Shown here one piece after another: positions 42,975-53,284 of a stretch of DNA of 64,000 bases. The notes under the pieces were generated by a model. It searched no databases, was not told where the DNA came from, and was given only the letters and a program-made list of their open reading frames with translations. Made by a program: the position numbers and the translations under genes. Position 1 is the stretch's first letter, and each line of letters starts with the position of its first letter. The DNA is taken from the NCBI RefSeq assembly GCF_913063425.1, contig NZ_CAJXYK010000019.1:1-64000 (forward strand). The letters run 5' to 3'. Source of the DNA: an uncultured Thiohalocapsa sp. GTDB lineage: Bacteria > Pseudomonadota > Gammaproteobacteria > Chromatiales > Chromatiaceae.

Positions 42975-43019
42975 CCGCTCACCCCAATACCGCTCACTCC
43001 AACACCACTCACCAGAGAA
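42975..43019 (+). repeat. 15-bp imperfect tandem repeat upstream of pyrE
   Basis: Three units starting CCGCTCACCCC, CCGCTCACTCC and CCACTCACCAG (42975, 42990, 43005). They end just before the ribosome region of pyrE. The frame through them is open and would encode [13 protein letters not shown], but this is outside the family start of PyrE. Confidence 0.6.
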
Positions 43020-43037
43020 CCTCCGGGACCCACCAGC

Positions 43038-43691
43038 ATGCAAGACTATCAACGGGACTTCCTGCGCTTCGCCGTCGACGTCGGCGTGCTGCGGTTTGGG
43101 GATTTCACCCTCAAATCCGGCCGGCACAGCCCCTATTTCTTCAACGCGGGGGCATTCAGCACCGGTGCCCGCCTCGCCCGGCTCGGGGGCTATTATGCCG
43201 CAGCGCTTACGCACTCGAAGCTCCCGGTGGACATGCTATTCGGCCCCGCTTACAAGGGTATTCCGCTGGCCGCCTGCACCGCCATCGCACTCGCCGAGCA
43301 CCACGGCCGGGACTTGCCCTTCGCGTTCAACCGCAAAGAGGCCAAGACTCACGGCGAGGGTGGCAGCATCGTCGGCAGCCCCCTCGACGGACGGGTATTC
43401 ATCGTGGACGATGTGATCACCGCCGGCACCTCGGTACGCGAATCCGTAGCGCTGATCCGCGCCGCCGGGGCCACACCTGCCGGGGTGCTCATCGCACTGG
43501 ACCGCTGTGAGCGCGGCACCGGCGAGCAATCGGCCACGGCGGAGATTGCCGCGACCTTCGGCCTCGCCACCGTGAGCATCGTCACCCTGCACGACCTCGT
43601 AGACTACCTCGACGCGCATGCAGATCTTGCCGAATTTCATCAGGCCCTCGACGACTACCGCCGGCGCTGGGGCACCGCCACCCCGGGCTGA
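43038..43691 (+). CDS. pyrE: Orotate phosphoribosyltransferase
   Basis: Converts orotate and PRPP to OMP in pyrimidine synthesis. The 217 residues include [16 protein letters not shown] near the N-terminus, the [11 protein letters not shown] loop, [13 protein letters not shown], and the PRPP-binding motif [16 protein letters not shown]. The ATG at 43038 yields the exact family N-terminus ([13 protein letters not shown]); an in-frame extension to 42837 is Pro/Thr repeat and rejected. Confidence 0.97.
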   Translation: MQDYQRDFLRFAVDVGVLRFGDFTLKSGRHSPYFFNAGAFSTGARLARLGGYYAAALTHSKLPVDMLFGPAYKGIPLAACTAIALAEHHGRDLPFAFNRKEAKTHGEGGSIVGSPLDGRVFIVDDVITAGTSVRESVALIRAAGATPAGVLIALDRCERGTGEQSATAEIAATFGLATVSIVTLHDLVDYLDAHADLAEFHQALDDYRRRWGTATPG

Positions 43692-43821
43692 TCACGTCGC
43701 GCCCGGGCGGTCCGCAGGAAACATGCGCCGCATCCCAGTCCGCGAACGGCCCGTGTATTACAGTCCCATTATGTTTTGCAGCGCCGCTGACTGCGGGCGC
43801 CGCACGAGTCCACCATTCGCC

Positions 43822-45865
<2,044 letters not shown>

Positions 45866-48469
45866 TCAGAACGGGATGTCGAGATTCGGCGCCACCAGGT
45901 CCATCATGCGCCGGAACAGGTCCTGGATCTTCTCCAGCGCCGTCTGGTCGTCCGCCTCGAAACGGAACACCAGCCCCGGCTGGGTGTTGGAGGCCCGGAT
46001 CAGGCCCCAGCCCTGGTCGAACTCGGCCCGCAGACCGTCGGTGGTGTTGACCTCCACCCCGTCCAGGCGGTCCGCCATGGCGAGCACCGACTGCATGATG
46101 CCCGCATCCTCGCCGGCCGCCAGCGGCACGAACAGCTCCGGTGTGCCGATGCCGACGGGGAAGTCCGCGAAGACCTCTGTGCTGGGACGCGGGTCCAGAG
46201 CCAGGACCTCCAGCAGCCGCGCGCCGGCGTAGAAGGCGTCGTCGAAGCCGTTCCAGCGCTCGGCGAGCACGATGTGCCCGGAGAGCTCGCCGCCGAGGGG
46301 GGCGCCGAGCTCGCGCACCTTCTGCTTGATGAAGCTGTGCCCGGACTTCCACATCACCGGGCGGCCACCGTGGCGCAGCACGGCCGAGCCGAGGTGATGG
46401 CTGCACTTGACGTCGTAGACGATGTCGCTCCCCGGCGCGCGTGCCAGGATATCCGCCGCGAGCAGCATCAGCATGCGATCAGCGGCGATGAACTTGCCGG
46501 CGGAGTCGACAATGCCGAGCCGGTCACCGTCGGCATCGAAGGCGAGCCCGAGATCCGCGCCGGCACCGATCACCGCATCGCCCAGGGCATAGAGATTCTT
46601 CGGCTGCGACGGGTCGGGCATGTGGGCATCTGCCTGCGCCGGGTCCAGGTCGCAGTCGAGCTCGGTGACCTCGCACTCCAGCGCCCGGAACAGGGCGGGC
46701 GCCAGGCGGCTGGCCGTCGCGAAGCCGCAGTCGACGACGATCTTCATGGGCCGCGCCAGGGTAATGTCGTCGCAGAGCTCACGGATGTAGTCGTCTGTGG
46801 GGTCGAGCTCGGTGCAGCGGCCCTCGCCGCGCTCGAAGTCGCCGCGTGCGATGCGCTCGCGCAGGCCCTGAATCTGCTCCTCGTTCGCGGCACGGCCGCC
46901 GAGGACGACCTTGAGGCCGTTGTAATCCGCGGGGTTGTGGCTCGCGGTGACCACCGCCGCGCTCGCGGCGCCGCGCTGGAAGGTGACGTAGTAGGCGAGC
47001 GGCGTGGGCGCGACGCCGAGATCCACCACATCGCAGCCGCTCTCGCACAGCCCGGTGATGAGTGCCTGCGTCAGCTCCGGGCCGGAGGGCCGTTGATCGC
47101 GCGCGACGATGCAGCTGCGCTGGCCCTGTGCCGCCGCCTCGCTGCCCACGGCGCGGCCGAGCAGGCGCATCACCCGCGCATCGATCTCGGTACCCAGGAG
47201 GCCGCGAATGTCGTACGCACGAAAGATGTGGTCCGGCACCGTCGTCTGGGACTCGCCGCTCGTGGCGGGCACCTCGGCGGCGGAGGCGGCGGGCGGCGAA
47301 GCGGGGTCCTGTGCCGGGTCCGACGGCGGCGTGTCGAGCTCCATGTCGAAGCCCGCCTCCAGGTCGAGTGGCGCATCGTCGTCCGGGGCCGCCGCAGCCA
47401 GGGCCGCGAGCTGCTCTGCGGACTTGGGCGACACCGCACGTCCCGGCCCCAGCTCGCGCAGGCGTCTGCGCACCGTATCCGTGGCGGCCACCAGCTCGCG
47501 GATGCGCCCCCGGGTATTGCGCAGGGGGCGTTGGGCGGCGGCGTCCTCCACCAGCGCCACCATGCTCGCGAGGTCCGCCCCGACGCCGCGGCGCAGGTAG
47601 CGGTAGGGCAGGCCCAGGGCGGCGGCGAGCAGCCCCAGCGCCAGCACATAGAGCCCTGCCAACAGCGGGAGGAGTCCGCCACCGACGAGCCCGGGCATCT
47701 CGGCCCAGGCGTCGAGCAACAGCCGCGTGTCCGCGATGGGCAAGGCAACCGACGGGGCGCCCGGGGGCGTGTTGCCCGCGTCCCGCGGCTTGACGGCCAC
47801 CAGGCTGTCACCGACACGCTGACGGAACACGAAGTGGGTATGCGCATCCGCTTCCGCCGCGGTATGCGGCAGCAGCGAGAGCGGCAGCATGATGTGCACG
47901 ATGCCCAGCAATTCGCCGCCGTCGGCGTCCGTCACCGGGCCGGCCATGGCGAGATGCTCATCGTCGCGCCGCACCCGATGCGCCTCCAACGGAGAAATGG
48001 CGACCTGCTCCTTGACCTGCTGCACCATGTCGAGCCCGGCAAAGCTGAGCCGCTGCGATGCCGCCCCGCCGGCCGAGGTGTCCGCGCTGCGAAAGACCAG
48101 CACGTCCAGCGCCCCCGGCACGAGCAGCGCCAGCTCCGCTTCCTTGTCGCGCAGGATATCCGGGCGTCCATCCAGCAGCGCCGCGCGCAGGCCCGGGTCC
48201 TCGCGCCAGCGCTTCAGCTGTCCGCGCACGGCCGCGGTGCGGTTGCTCATCTCCTGCGCCAGGGTGGCGGAGTAGGCACGCAGGTGGCGCTCCATCATGC
48301 GCGACTCGTTCGCGCCGAAGATCACAGCGGCGCCGAGCAGCGCGAGCAGCAGCACGAGGCCCGCCGCGAGATAGGCGATCCAGCAATAGGTGCCGAGGCC
48401 GAAGCCGTCGACACTGTCCGGCACGGCAAGCCCTTCGGCCTCCGCGCTCTTGCCCAGGCGCGCAGGCAT
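45866..48469 (-). CDS. algC: Phosphomannomutase/phosphoglucomutase with membrane-anchored N-terminal extension
   Basis: An 867-residue protein. The C-terminal 455 residues are AlgC-like: VPDHIFRAYDIRG, the phosphoserine loop VVTASHNPADYNG, the metal site AFDADGDRLG and GGELSGHI. It interconverts mannose or glucose 6- and 1-phosphates for polysaccharide synthesis. The N-terminal 410 residues contain a hydrophobic helix near 25-50, an extracytoplasmic domain of about 200 residues, and a second helix (GLLPLLAGLYVLALGLLAAA). A charged linker joins it to the enzyme. The ATG at 48469 has GGAG upstream; further upstream the frame runs through a 15-bp repeat. Confidence 0.92.
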   Translation of the reverse strand: MPARLGKSAEAEGLAVPDSVDGFGLGTYCWIAYLAAGLVLLLALLGAAVIFGANESRMMERHLRAYSATLAQEMSNRTAAVRGQLKRWREDPGLRAALLDGRPDILRDKEAELALLVPGALDVLVFRSADTSAGGAASQRLSFAGLDMVQQVKEQVAISPLEAHRVRRDDEHLAMAGPVTDADGGELLGIVHIMLPLSLLPHTAAEADAHTHFVFRQRVGDSLVAVKPRDAGNTPPGAPSVALPIADTRLLLDAWAEMPGLVGGGLLPLLAGLYVLALGLLAAALGLPYRYLRRGVGADLASMVALVEDAAAQRPLRNTRGRIRELVAATDTVRRRLRELGPGRAVSPKSAEQLAALAAAAPDDDAPLDLEAGFDMELDTPPSDPAQDPASPPAASAAEVPATSGESQTTVPDHIFRAYDIRGLLGTEIDARVMRLLGRAVGSEAAAQGQRSCIVARDQRPSGPELTQALITGLCESGCDVVDLGVAPTPLAYYVTFQRGAASAAVVTASHNPADYNGLKVVLGGRAANEEQIQGLRERIARGDFERGEGRCTELDPTDDYIRELCDDITLARPMKIVVDCGFATASRLAPALFRALECEVTELDCDLDPAQADAHMPDPSQPKNLYALGDAVIGAGADLGLAFDADGDRLGIVDSAGKFIAADRMLMLLAADILARAPGSDIVYDVKCSHHLGSAVLRHGGRPVMWKSGHSFIKQKVRELGAPLGGELSGHIVLAERWNGFDDAFYAGARLLEVLALDPRPSTEVFADFPVGIGTPELFVPLAAGEDAGIMQSVLAMADRLDGVEVNTTDGLRAEFDQGWGLIRASNTQPGLVFRFEADDQTALEKIQDLFRRMMDLVAPNLDIPF

Positions 48470-48537
48470 CTCAGCGACTCCGGTGATGGCGGGGATGCCG
48501 CCGACGCTGCGGCGACGACAGCCGGCGACTGCCGATG

Positions 48538-48597
48538 GCTGGGGCACGGCTCGCTGGGGCACGGCTCGCTGGGGCACGGCCGGCTGGGGCAGGACTC
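48538..48597. repeat. Four-copy 15-bp tandem repeat between dut and algC
   Basis: Units GCTGGGGCACGGCTC at 48538 and 48553 are identical; those at 48568 and 48583 differ by a few bases. The repeat is in the dut-algC gap and starts right after the stop region of dut. Confidence 0.75.
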
Positions 48598-48623
48598 ACC
48601 GGGGCAGGGCGGAGGTGCATGGC

Positions 48624-49082
48624 TCAGAGCCGCCCGCTGTGGCCGAAGCCGCCGGTGCCGCGGGCGCTGGCAGGGAACTCGTCCACCAGCTCCAGGTCCG
48701 CGTGCACAACCGGCACCAGCACCAGTTGGGCGATGCGCTCACCCACCTCGATGCGGAAGGGCGCATGCCCGCGATTCCAGCAGGACACCAGCAGCTCGCC
48801 CTGATAGTCGGCATCGATGAGGCCCACCAGATTGCCGAGCACGATGCCGTGGCGATGCCCGAGGCCCGAGCGCGGCAGCACCATGGCCGCAAGCCCGGGC
48901 TCGGCAATGTGCACGGCCATGCCGGTGGGCAGCAGCTCGGCAGCCCCAGGCGCCAGGTCCAGCGGGGCCTCGGGCAGCGCGCGCAGATCCATGCCGGCCG
49001 CGCCCTCGGTGGCGTAGGCCGGCAGCGGGAAGTCCCGCCCGAGCCGGGGGTCCAGCACCTTAACCTGAAGCCGATGCCGCAT
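48624..49082 (-). CDS. dut: dUTP diphosphatase
   Basis: Hydrolyses dUTP to dUMP, preventing uracil incorporation. The 152-residue trimeric enzyme shows the five motifs: [41 protein letters not shown] and the C-terminal GTGGFGHSG. The ATG at 49082 lies inside the coaBC stop region, overlapping by 23 bp. The coaBC-dut pair is conserved in gammaproteobacteria. Confidence 0.96.
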   Translation of the reverse strand: MRHRLQVKVLDPRLGRDFPLPAYATEGAAGMDLRALPEAPLDLAPGAAELLPTGMAVHIAEPGLAAMVLPRSGLGHRHGIVLGNLVGLIDADYQGELLVSCWNRGHAPFRIEVGERIAQLVLVPVVHADLELVDEFPASARGTGGFGHSGRL

Positions 49083-50259
49083 AGCGTTCCGCAATGAGTT
49101 GCGTCAGCGCCGTCGCCAGCGCGGGCTTCGGCATCATGGGGAGGGTGCGGCGCCCGCCGGGCCAGAGCACCAGCAGCGCGTTGTCGTCGGCCTCGAAGCC
49201 GCCGGCCGCGGCGCCGACCTCGTTGGCGGCGATCATGTCCAGCCCTTTGCGCCCGAGCTTGTCGCGGGCCGCGGCCTCCAGACCCTCGGTCTCGGCCGCG
49301 AAGCCCACGGTGAAGGGCTTGTCGGGACGGGCCGCGACCTCGGCCAGGATATCGGGGTTGCGCACGAGCTGGATGGTCAGGGTGTCGGCGTGCTTCTTGA
49401 GCTTGCCCGGCAGGGACTGCGCGGGGCGATAGTCGGCCACGGCGGCGGCGGCGATGAACAGGGCGCAGTCGGCCACACGCGCCATCACCGCGTCATGCAT
49501 CTCGGCCGCGGATTCCACCACCACGCGCTGCACGCCCGTCGGGCATGGCAGCTGCGCGGGCCCTGAGACGAGTGTCACCCGCGCACCGGCGCCCGCCAGC
49601 GCCGCCGCCAATGCATAGCCCATTTTGCCCGAGCTGCGGTTGCCGACATAGCGCACTGCGTCGATGGCCTCACGCGTTGGGCCCGCCGTCAGCAGCACCG
49701 GCACCCCCGCGAGCGCGCCAGCCGCCGCCGGTGGCGGCGCGAGCAAGGCGGCGGCGATCGCAGCCGGCTCCAGCATCCGTCCCGGCCCCTGCTCCCCGCA
49801 GGCCTGCTCGCCGCTGGCGGGCCCGAGCAGGCGGCAGCCGCGTTCGGTCAGCATTGCAATGTTGGCCATGGTGGCGGGATGCTGCCACATCTGCTGATTC
49901 ATGGCTGGGGCTATGGTCACAGGTGCAGAGGTCGCCAGCACGAGCGTGGTGAGGAGGTCATCCGCAAGCCCGTGCGCCAGGCGCGCGATCAGGTGCGCCG
50001 TGGCCGGTGCCAGGACAACCTGATCCGCCCAGCGCGCGAGGGCGATGTGGTCCATGCCGGCCTCGGCCTCCGGCGCCAGCAGTGCCGTGCGCACCGGCCG
50101 CCCGGAGACGGACTGCAGCGACAGGGGCGTCACGAAGGCGGCTGCCGCCGCGGTCATGACCACCTGCACGCAGGCGCCGCGCTCCACCAGGCGCCGCACC
50201 AGCTCCGGGGTCTTGTACGCAGCGATGCCGCCGCTCACCCCAAGCAGAATCTTCTGCAT
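49060..50259 (-). CDS. coaBC: Phosphopantothenoylcysteine decarboxylase / phosphopantothenate-cysteine ligase
   Basis: Bifunctional coenzyme A enzyme of 399 residues. The N-terminal FMN domain ([20 protein letters not shown], with the PAMNQQMW substrate loop) decarboxylates. The C-terminal domain ([18 protein letters not shown] with [11 protein letters not shown]) is the CTP-dependent ligase. The ATG at 50259 gives the exact family start; the ORF to 50418 adds an unrelated leader. Divergent from radC, as in E. coli. Confidence 0.96.
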   Translation of the reverse strand: MQKILLGVSGGIAAYKTPELVRRLVERGACVQVVMTAAAAAFVTPLSLQSVSGRPVRTALLAPEAEAGMDHIALARWADQVVLAPATAHLIARLAHGLADDLLTTLVLATSAPVTIAPAMNQQMWQHPATMANIAMLTERGCRLLGPASGEQACGEQGPGRMLEPAAIAAALLAPPPAAAGALAGVPVLLTAGPTREAIDAVRYVGNRSSGKMGYALAAALAGAGARVTLVSGPAQLPCPTGVQRVVVESAAEMHDAVMARVADCALFIAAAAVADYRPAQSLPGKLKKHADTLTIQLVRNPDILAEVAARPDKPFTVGFAAETEGLEAAARDKLGRKGLDMIAANEVGAAAGGFEADDNALLVLWPGGRRTLPMMPKPALATALTQLIAERYAASASG

Positions 50260-50418
50260 CCCGTCGTCGGACACGGTACTCGCGGCGTTGACTGCATGAC
50301 TCACAGCGGGGAATACGCCGGATTGTAGCGCAGTCGCCATGGTGCCTGGGCCGCGTTGTCCCGCACCACACTTGGCCGGGTGCCCCAGAGCGGTCCGGCA
50401 TGCCCTGAGCATCCACAC

Positions 50419-50447
50419 TTGGTCGGTCGTGTACGCTCAGGTAAGCT
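50419..50447 (+). promoter_or_regulatory. Possible sigma-70 promoter of radC
   Basis: TTGGTC (50419-50424) and TAAGCT (50442-50447) are 17 bp apart, 34 bp before the radC start codon. The match to consensus is moderate. Confidence 0.35.
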
Positions 50448-50480
50448 TCTCCCGGGCAGCGTATTCAGGGAGCTCCGCAC

Positions 50481-51155
50481 ATGTCCATCAGCGACTGGCC
50501 TGAGCAGGACCGCCCCCGCGAGAAGCTCATTCAGCGCGGCGCGGGGGCGTTGAGCGATGCCGAGCTGCTGGCGATCTTCCTGCGCACCGGTGTACCGGGG
50601 CGCAGCGCCGTGGATCTGGCCCGGGATCTGCTTGCCGATTTCGGCGGGCTTGTCGGCCTACTGTCCGCGAGCCAGGCCCAGTTCTGCGCCGGCAAGGGGC
50701 TCGGCGTGGCCAAATACGTCCAGCTCCGGGCGGTGCTGGAGCTGAGCCGGCGCTACCTGCGCGCGGAGATCGAAAAGCGGGATGTGCTCACCAGCCCGGA
50801 GGCTGTGCGCAACTACCTGAAAAGCCGCCTGCGCGTGCTCCCGCACGAGGTCTTCGCCTGCCTCTTCCTCGACAATCGGCACCGGATCATCGAGTACCGC
50901 GAGCTCTTCCGCGGCACCATCGACGGCGCCAGCGTGCACCCGCGGGAGGTGGTACGCGAGGCCATGCGCTGGAACGCCGCGGCGGTGATCTTCGCCCACA
51001 ACCACCCCTCCGGCGTTGCCGAGCCGAGCCAGGCGGACCTGCGCATCACCGAGCGCCTGCGGGACGCCCTCGCCCTGGTGGATGTCCGGGTGCTGGATCA
51101 CATCGTCATCGGTGAAGGCGGCGGCACCTCCTTCGCCGAGCGCGGGCTGCTCTGA
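50481..51155 (+). CDS. radC: RadC/YeeS-family JAMM-domain protein
   Basis: A 224-residue protein with an N-terminal helix-hairpin-helix region (residues 1-100) and a C-terminal JAB/MPN-type metalloprotease-like domain. The metal site [15 protein letters not shown] supplies H173, H175 and D186. The historical link to recombination repair has been withdrawn in E. coli, so the function is open. Next to rpmB-rpmG and divergent from coaBC, a conserved arrangement. Confidence 0.93.
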   Translation: MSISDWPEQDRPREKLIQRGAGALSDAELLAIFLRTGVPGRSAVDLARDLLADFGGLVGLLSASQAQFCAGKGLGVAKYVQLRAVLELSRRYLRAEIEKRDVLTSPEAVRNYLKSRLRVLPHEVFACLFLDNRHRIIEYRELFRGTIDGASVHPREVVREAMRWNAAAVIFAHNHPSGVAEPSQADLRITERLRDALALVDVRVLDHIVIGEGGGTSFAERGLL

Positions 51156-51193
51156 CGGCGGGCCCTGTCGGCGCCGCCGGCGAGTCTCAACGC

Positions 51194-51222
51194 TTGAACC
51201 TGCCCCCGCGAGCAGGTATTCT
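51194..51222 (+). promoter_or_regulatory. Sigma-70 promoter of rpmB-rpmG
   Basis: TTGAAC (51194-51199), a 17-bp spacer, and TATTCT (51217-51222) match the housekeeping consensus well. Transcription would start near 51229, giving a 140-nt leader before rpmB. Confidence 0.6.
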
Positions 51223-51368
51223 GGCGTGCTTAGCAATTTCCAGTGATCCCGCGCAATCCGACTCGGCACGTCAGCCGCTCTCCCTTGCGGTACGGCCGAT
51301 GCCGGAGCCCCCTGCAAGAGCAGCGGGCGCCACACCGCCGCGGGTGATGACACACAGGAGCCTGGGCC

Positions 51369-51605
51369 ATGTCCAAAGTCTGCCAGGTGACCGGCAAGCG
51401 CCCGGTGACCGGAAACAACGTCTCGCACGCGCACAACAAGACGCGGCGGCGCTTTCTGCCGAACCTGCACTACCATCGCTTCTGGGTCGAGAGCGAAAAG
51501 CGCTGGGTGCGGCTGCGCGTCTCCACCAAAGGACTGCGCATCATCGACAAGCTCGGCATCGACGCGGTGCTGGGTGACCTGCGTGCCCGCGGCCAAAAGG
51601 TCTGA
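51369..51605 (+). CDS. rpmB: 50S ribosomal protein L28
   Basis: The 78-residue basic protein [20 protein letters not shown], with [19 protein letters not shown], is a full-length bacterial L28. The N-terminal cysteine is kept, but the usual second zinc ligands are absent, so this is the zinc-free type. Preceded by AGGAG; followed after 109 bp by rpmG. Confidence 0.98.
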   Translation: MSKVCQVTGKRPVTGNNVSHAHNKTRRRFLPNLHYHRFWVESEKRWVRLRVSTKGLRIIDKLGIDAVLGDLRARGQKV

Positions 51606-51714
51606 CGCCAACAGGTCTGAACGGGGACAGCCCTAAGCCCCACGCGCCAAAGCCCCACGCTGTCGCCCCCACCCCTACCGTCGCCACCACGCCGCACTAC
51701 GAGGTACCACGCCC

Positions 51715-51882
51715 ATGGCCAAGGCAGCTCGCGAAAAGATCCGCCTCAACTCGAGCGCGGGAACCGGTCACTTCTACACCACCACCAAGAACAAACGGAA
51801 CCAGCCCGGCAAGATGGAGATCAAAAAGTTCGATCCCGTCGCCCGTAAGCACGTCATGTACAAGGAAGGCAAGATCAAGTAA
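51715..51882 (+). CDS. rpmG: 50S ribosomal protein L33
   Basis: A 55-residue protein translated directly from the sequence: [20 protein letters not shown], then [20 protein letters not shown] and a Lys-rich end (YKEGKIK). It matches L33 over its full length and lacks the zinc CxxC pairs. It shares the rpmB promoter. A terminator begins 28 bp after the stop. Confidence 0.97.
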   Translation: MAKAAREKIRLNSSAGTGHFYTTTKNKRNQPGKMEIKKFDPVARKHVMYKEGKIK

Positions 51883-51909
51883 GACGTCGCAGCCCACCGG
51901 CCGCGCAGC

Positions 51910-51935
51910 AAAAAGCCCGCAGACGCGGGCTTTTT
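51910..51935. terminator. Bidirectional Rho-independent terminator
   Basis: AAAAA-GCCCGC-AGAC-GCGGGC-TTTTT. The symmetric A and T tracts let it end both the rightward rpmB-rpmG transcript and the leftward desaturase transcript, whose stop is at 51982. Confidence 0.95.
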
Positions 51936-51981
51936 CTTGCGCGGGTGCCTGGATGCGCCGGCAGCCGCGGCGCCAGCGCTG

Positions 51982-53163
51982 TCAGTGCGCGCCGGCGAGC
52001 GCGAGGCCGCGCAGCTGGCGGGAGAAGCGCTCCAGGGCCTGGATGCCCGTGGCCTCGGCCTGGTGGCACCAATCCTGAAGTTGGGCCAACAGGGCCTCCT
52101 GGGTCGGGGCGTTGCGCTCCCAGATCTGCTGCAGCCGCTCGCGGAACTGGTACACCACCGCAAGCTCGCGGCTCTGTGCCAGCAACTGCTCCAGGTTGCG
52201 CCGGCCGCTCTCATCGAGCTGACTCCAGGTGCGTGCCAGCATGCGCGCGGCGCGGCGGGGGGAGATGCCGCACTGCGGCTGCTCGGAGGCCAGGGCCTCG
52301 CGCGTCACCGGCTTCAGCACATCCAGGCTGAAGCGCCGGACCACGTGCATGCGCGCCACCAGCACCGCCCGCAGCGTGTCAAGGTCGATGGTGCGCTTCC
52401 CCTCGATGAACCGCGGCGACGGCGCCAGGCGCTTCACACGTGCAAGGCGCAGCCATGTGAGCAGACGGATGTAGAGCCACCCCAGATCGAGCTCCCAGCG
52501 GCGCATGGACAGACGCGCCGAGGACGGAAAGGCATGGTGATTGTTGTGCAGCTCCTCGCCGCCGATGAGGATGCCCCAGGGCGCGATGTTGGTGGCCGCA
52601 TCCGGTGTCTCGAAGTTGCGATACCCCCAGAAGTGCCCGACACCGTTGATGACACCGGCGGCCAGCAGCGGAATCCAGAGCATCTGCACGGCCCAGACCG
52701 TAAGCCCGAAGGCGCCGAACAACAGCAGGTCGAGCACCAGCATGACACCGACGCCGTACCAGCTGAAGCGGCTGTAGAGGTTGCGCTCGATCCAGTCGTC
52801 CGGGGTGCCGTGGCCGTAGCGGGCCAAGTCGTCGGCATTCTTGCCGGCTGCCATGTAGAGCTCGGCGCCGCGCCACAGCACGGTGCGCAGACCCAGAACC
52901 TGCGGGCTGTGCGGGTCCTGCTCGGTTTCGCAGTGGGCGTGGTGCTTGCGGTGCACCGCCACCCATTGGCGGGTCACCATGCCCGTGGTGAGCCAGAGCC
53001 AGAAACGCAAGACATGAGCGATGGCGGGATGCAGGTGCAGCGCCCGGTGCGCCTGGGCGCGGTGCAGGTAGAGCGTCACGGCGATGATGGTCAGGTGCGT
53101 CATCGCGAGTGTCGCAAGCACGATCTGCCAAGGGGAAAACTCCAGTAGACCCTGGTACGTCAT
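51982..53163 (-). CDS. Acyl-lipid/acyl-CoA fatty acid desaturase (DesA-like)
   Basis: A 393-residue membrane di-iron desaturase. The three histidine boxes are HRAQAH (34-39), HRKHH (71-75) and HNNHH near 207. Hydrophobic segments lie at about 12-32, 50-65 and 145-190. A C-terminal extension of about 130 residues is helical and charged (REALASEQPQCGIS to YQFRERLQQIWERN), as in Pseudomonas DesA. It probably makes delta-9 unsaturated membrane lipids. The ATG at 53163 is preferred to the longer ORF at 53346. Confidence 0.92.
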   Translation of the reverse strand: MTYQGLLEFSPWQIVLATLAMTHLTIIAVTLYLHRAQAHRALHLHPAIAHVLRFWLWLTTGMVTRQWVAVHRKHHAHCETEQDPHSPQVLGLRTVLWRGAELYMAAGKNADDLARYGHGTPDDWIERNLYSRFSWYGVGVMLVLDLLLFGAFGLTVWAVQMLWIPLLAAGVINGVGHFWGYRNFETPDAATNIAPWGILIGGEELHNNHHAFPSSARLSMRRWELDLGWLYIRLLTWLRLARVKRLAPSPRFIEGKRTIDLDTLRAVLVARMHVVRRFSLDVLKPVTREALASEQPQCGISPRRAARMLARTWSQLDESGRRNLEQLLAQSRELAVVYQFRERLQQIWERNAPTQEALLAQLQDWCHQAEATGIQALERFSRQLRGLALAGAH

Positions 53164-53284
53164 CAAGCAAAATCCTCGGGCGTGTCCGCGGTGAGCCCCG
53201 GTTGTCGTCGTTGTTATCCGGGAGGAGCGTGGGGACTGCACTATAGCCAAGGCCGCTCCGCGACACCAGCGGTGCGGCGGCCCG

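Noticed and set aside
42837-43037. N-terminal extension of PyrE
   Set aside because: The 67 extra residues are Pro/Thr repeat; the family start is MQDYQRDFL at 43038.
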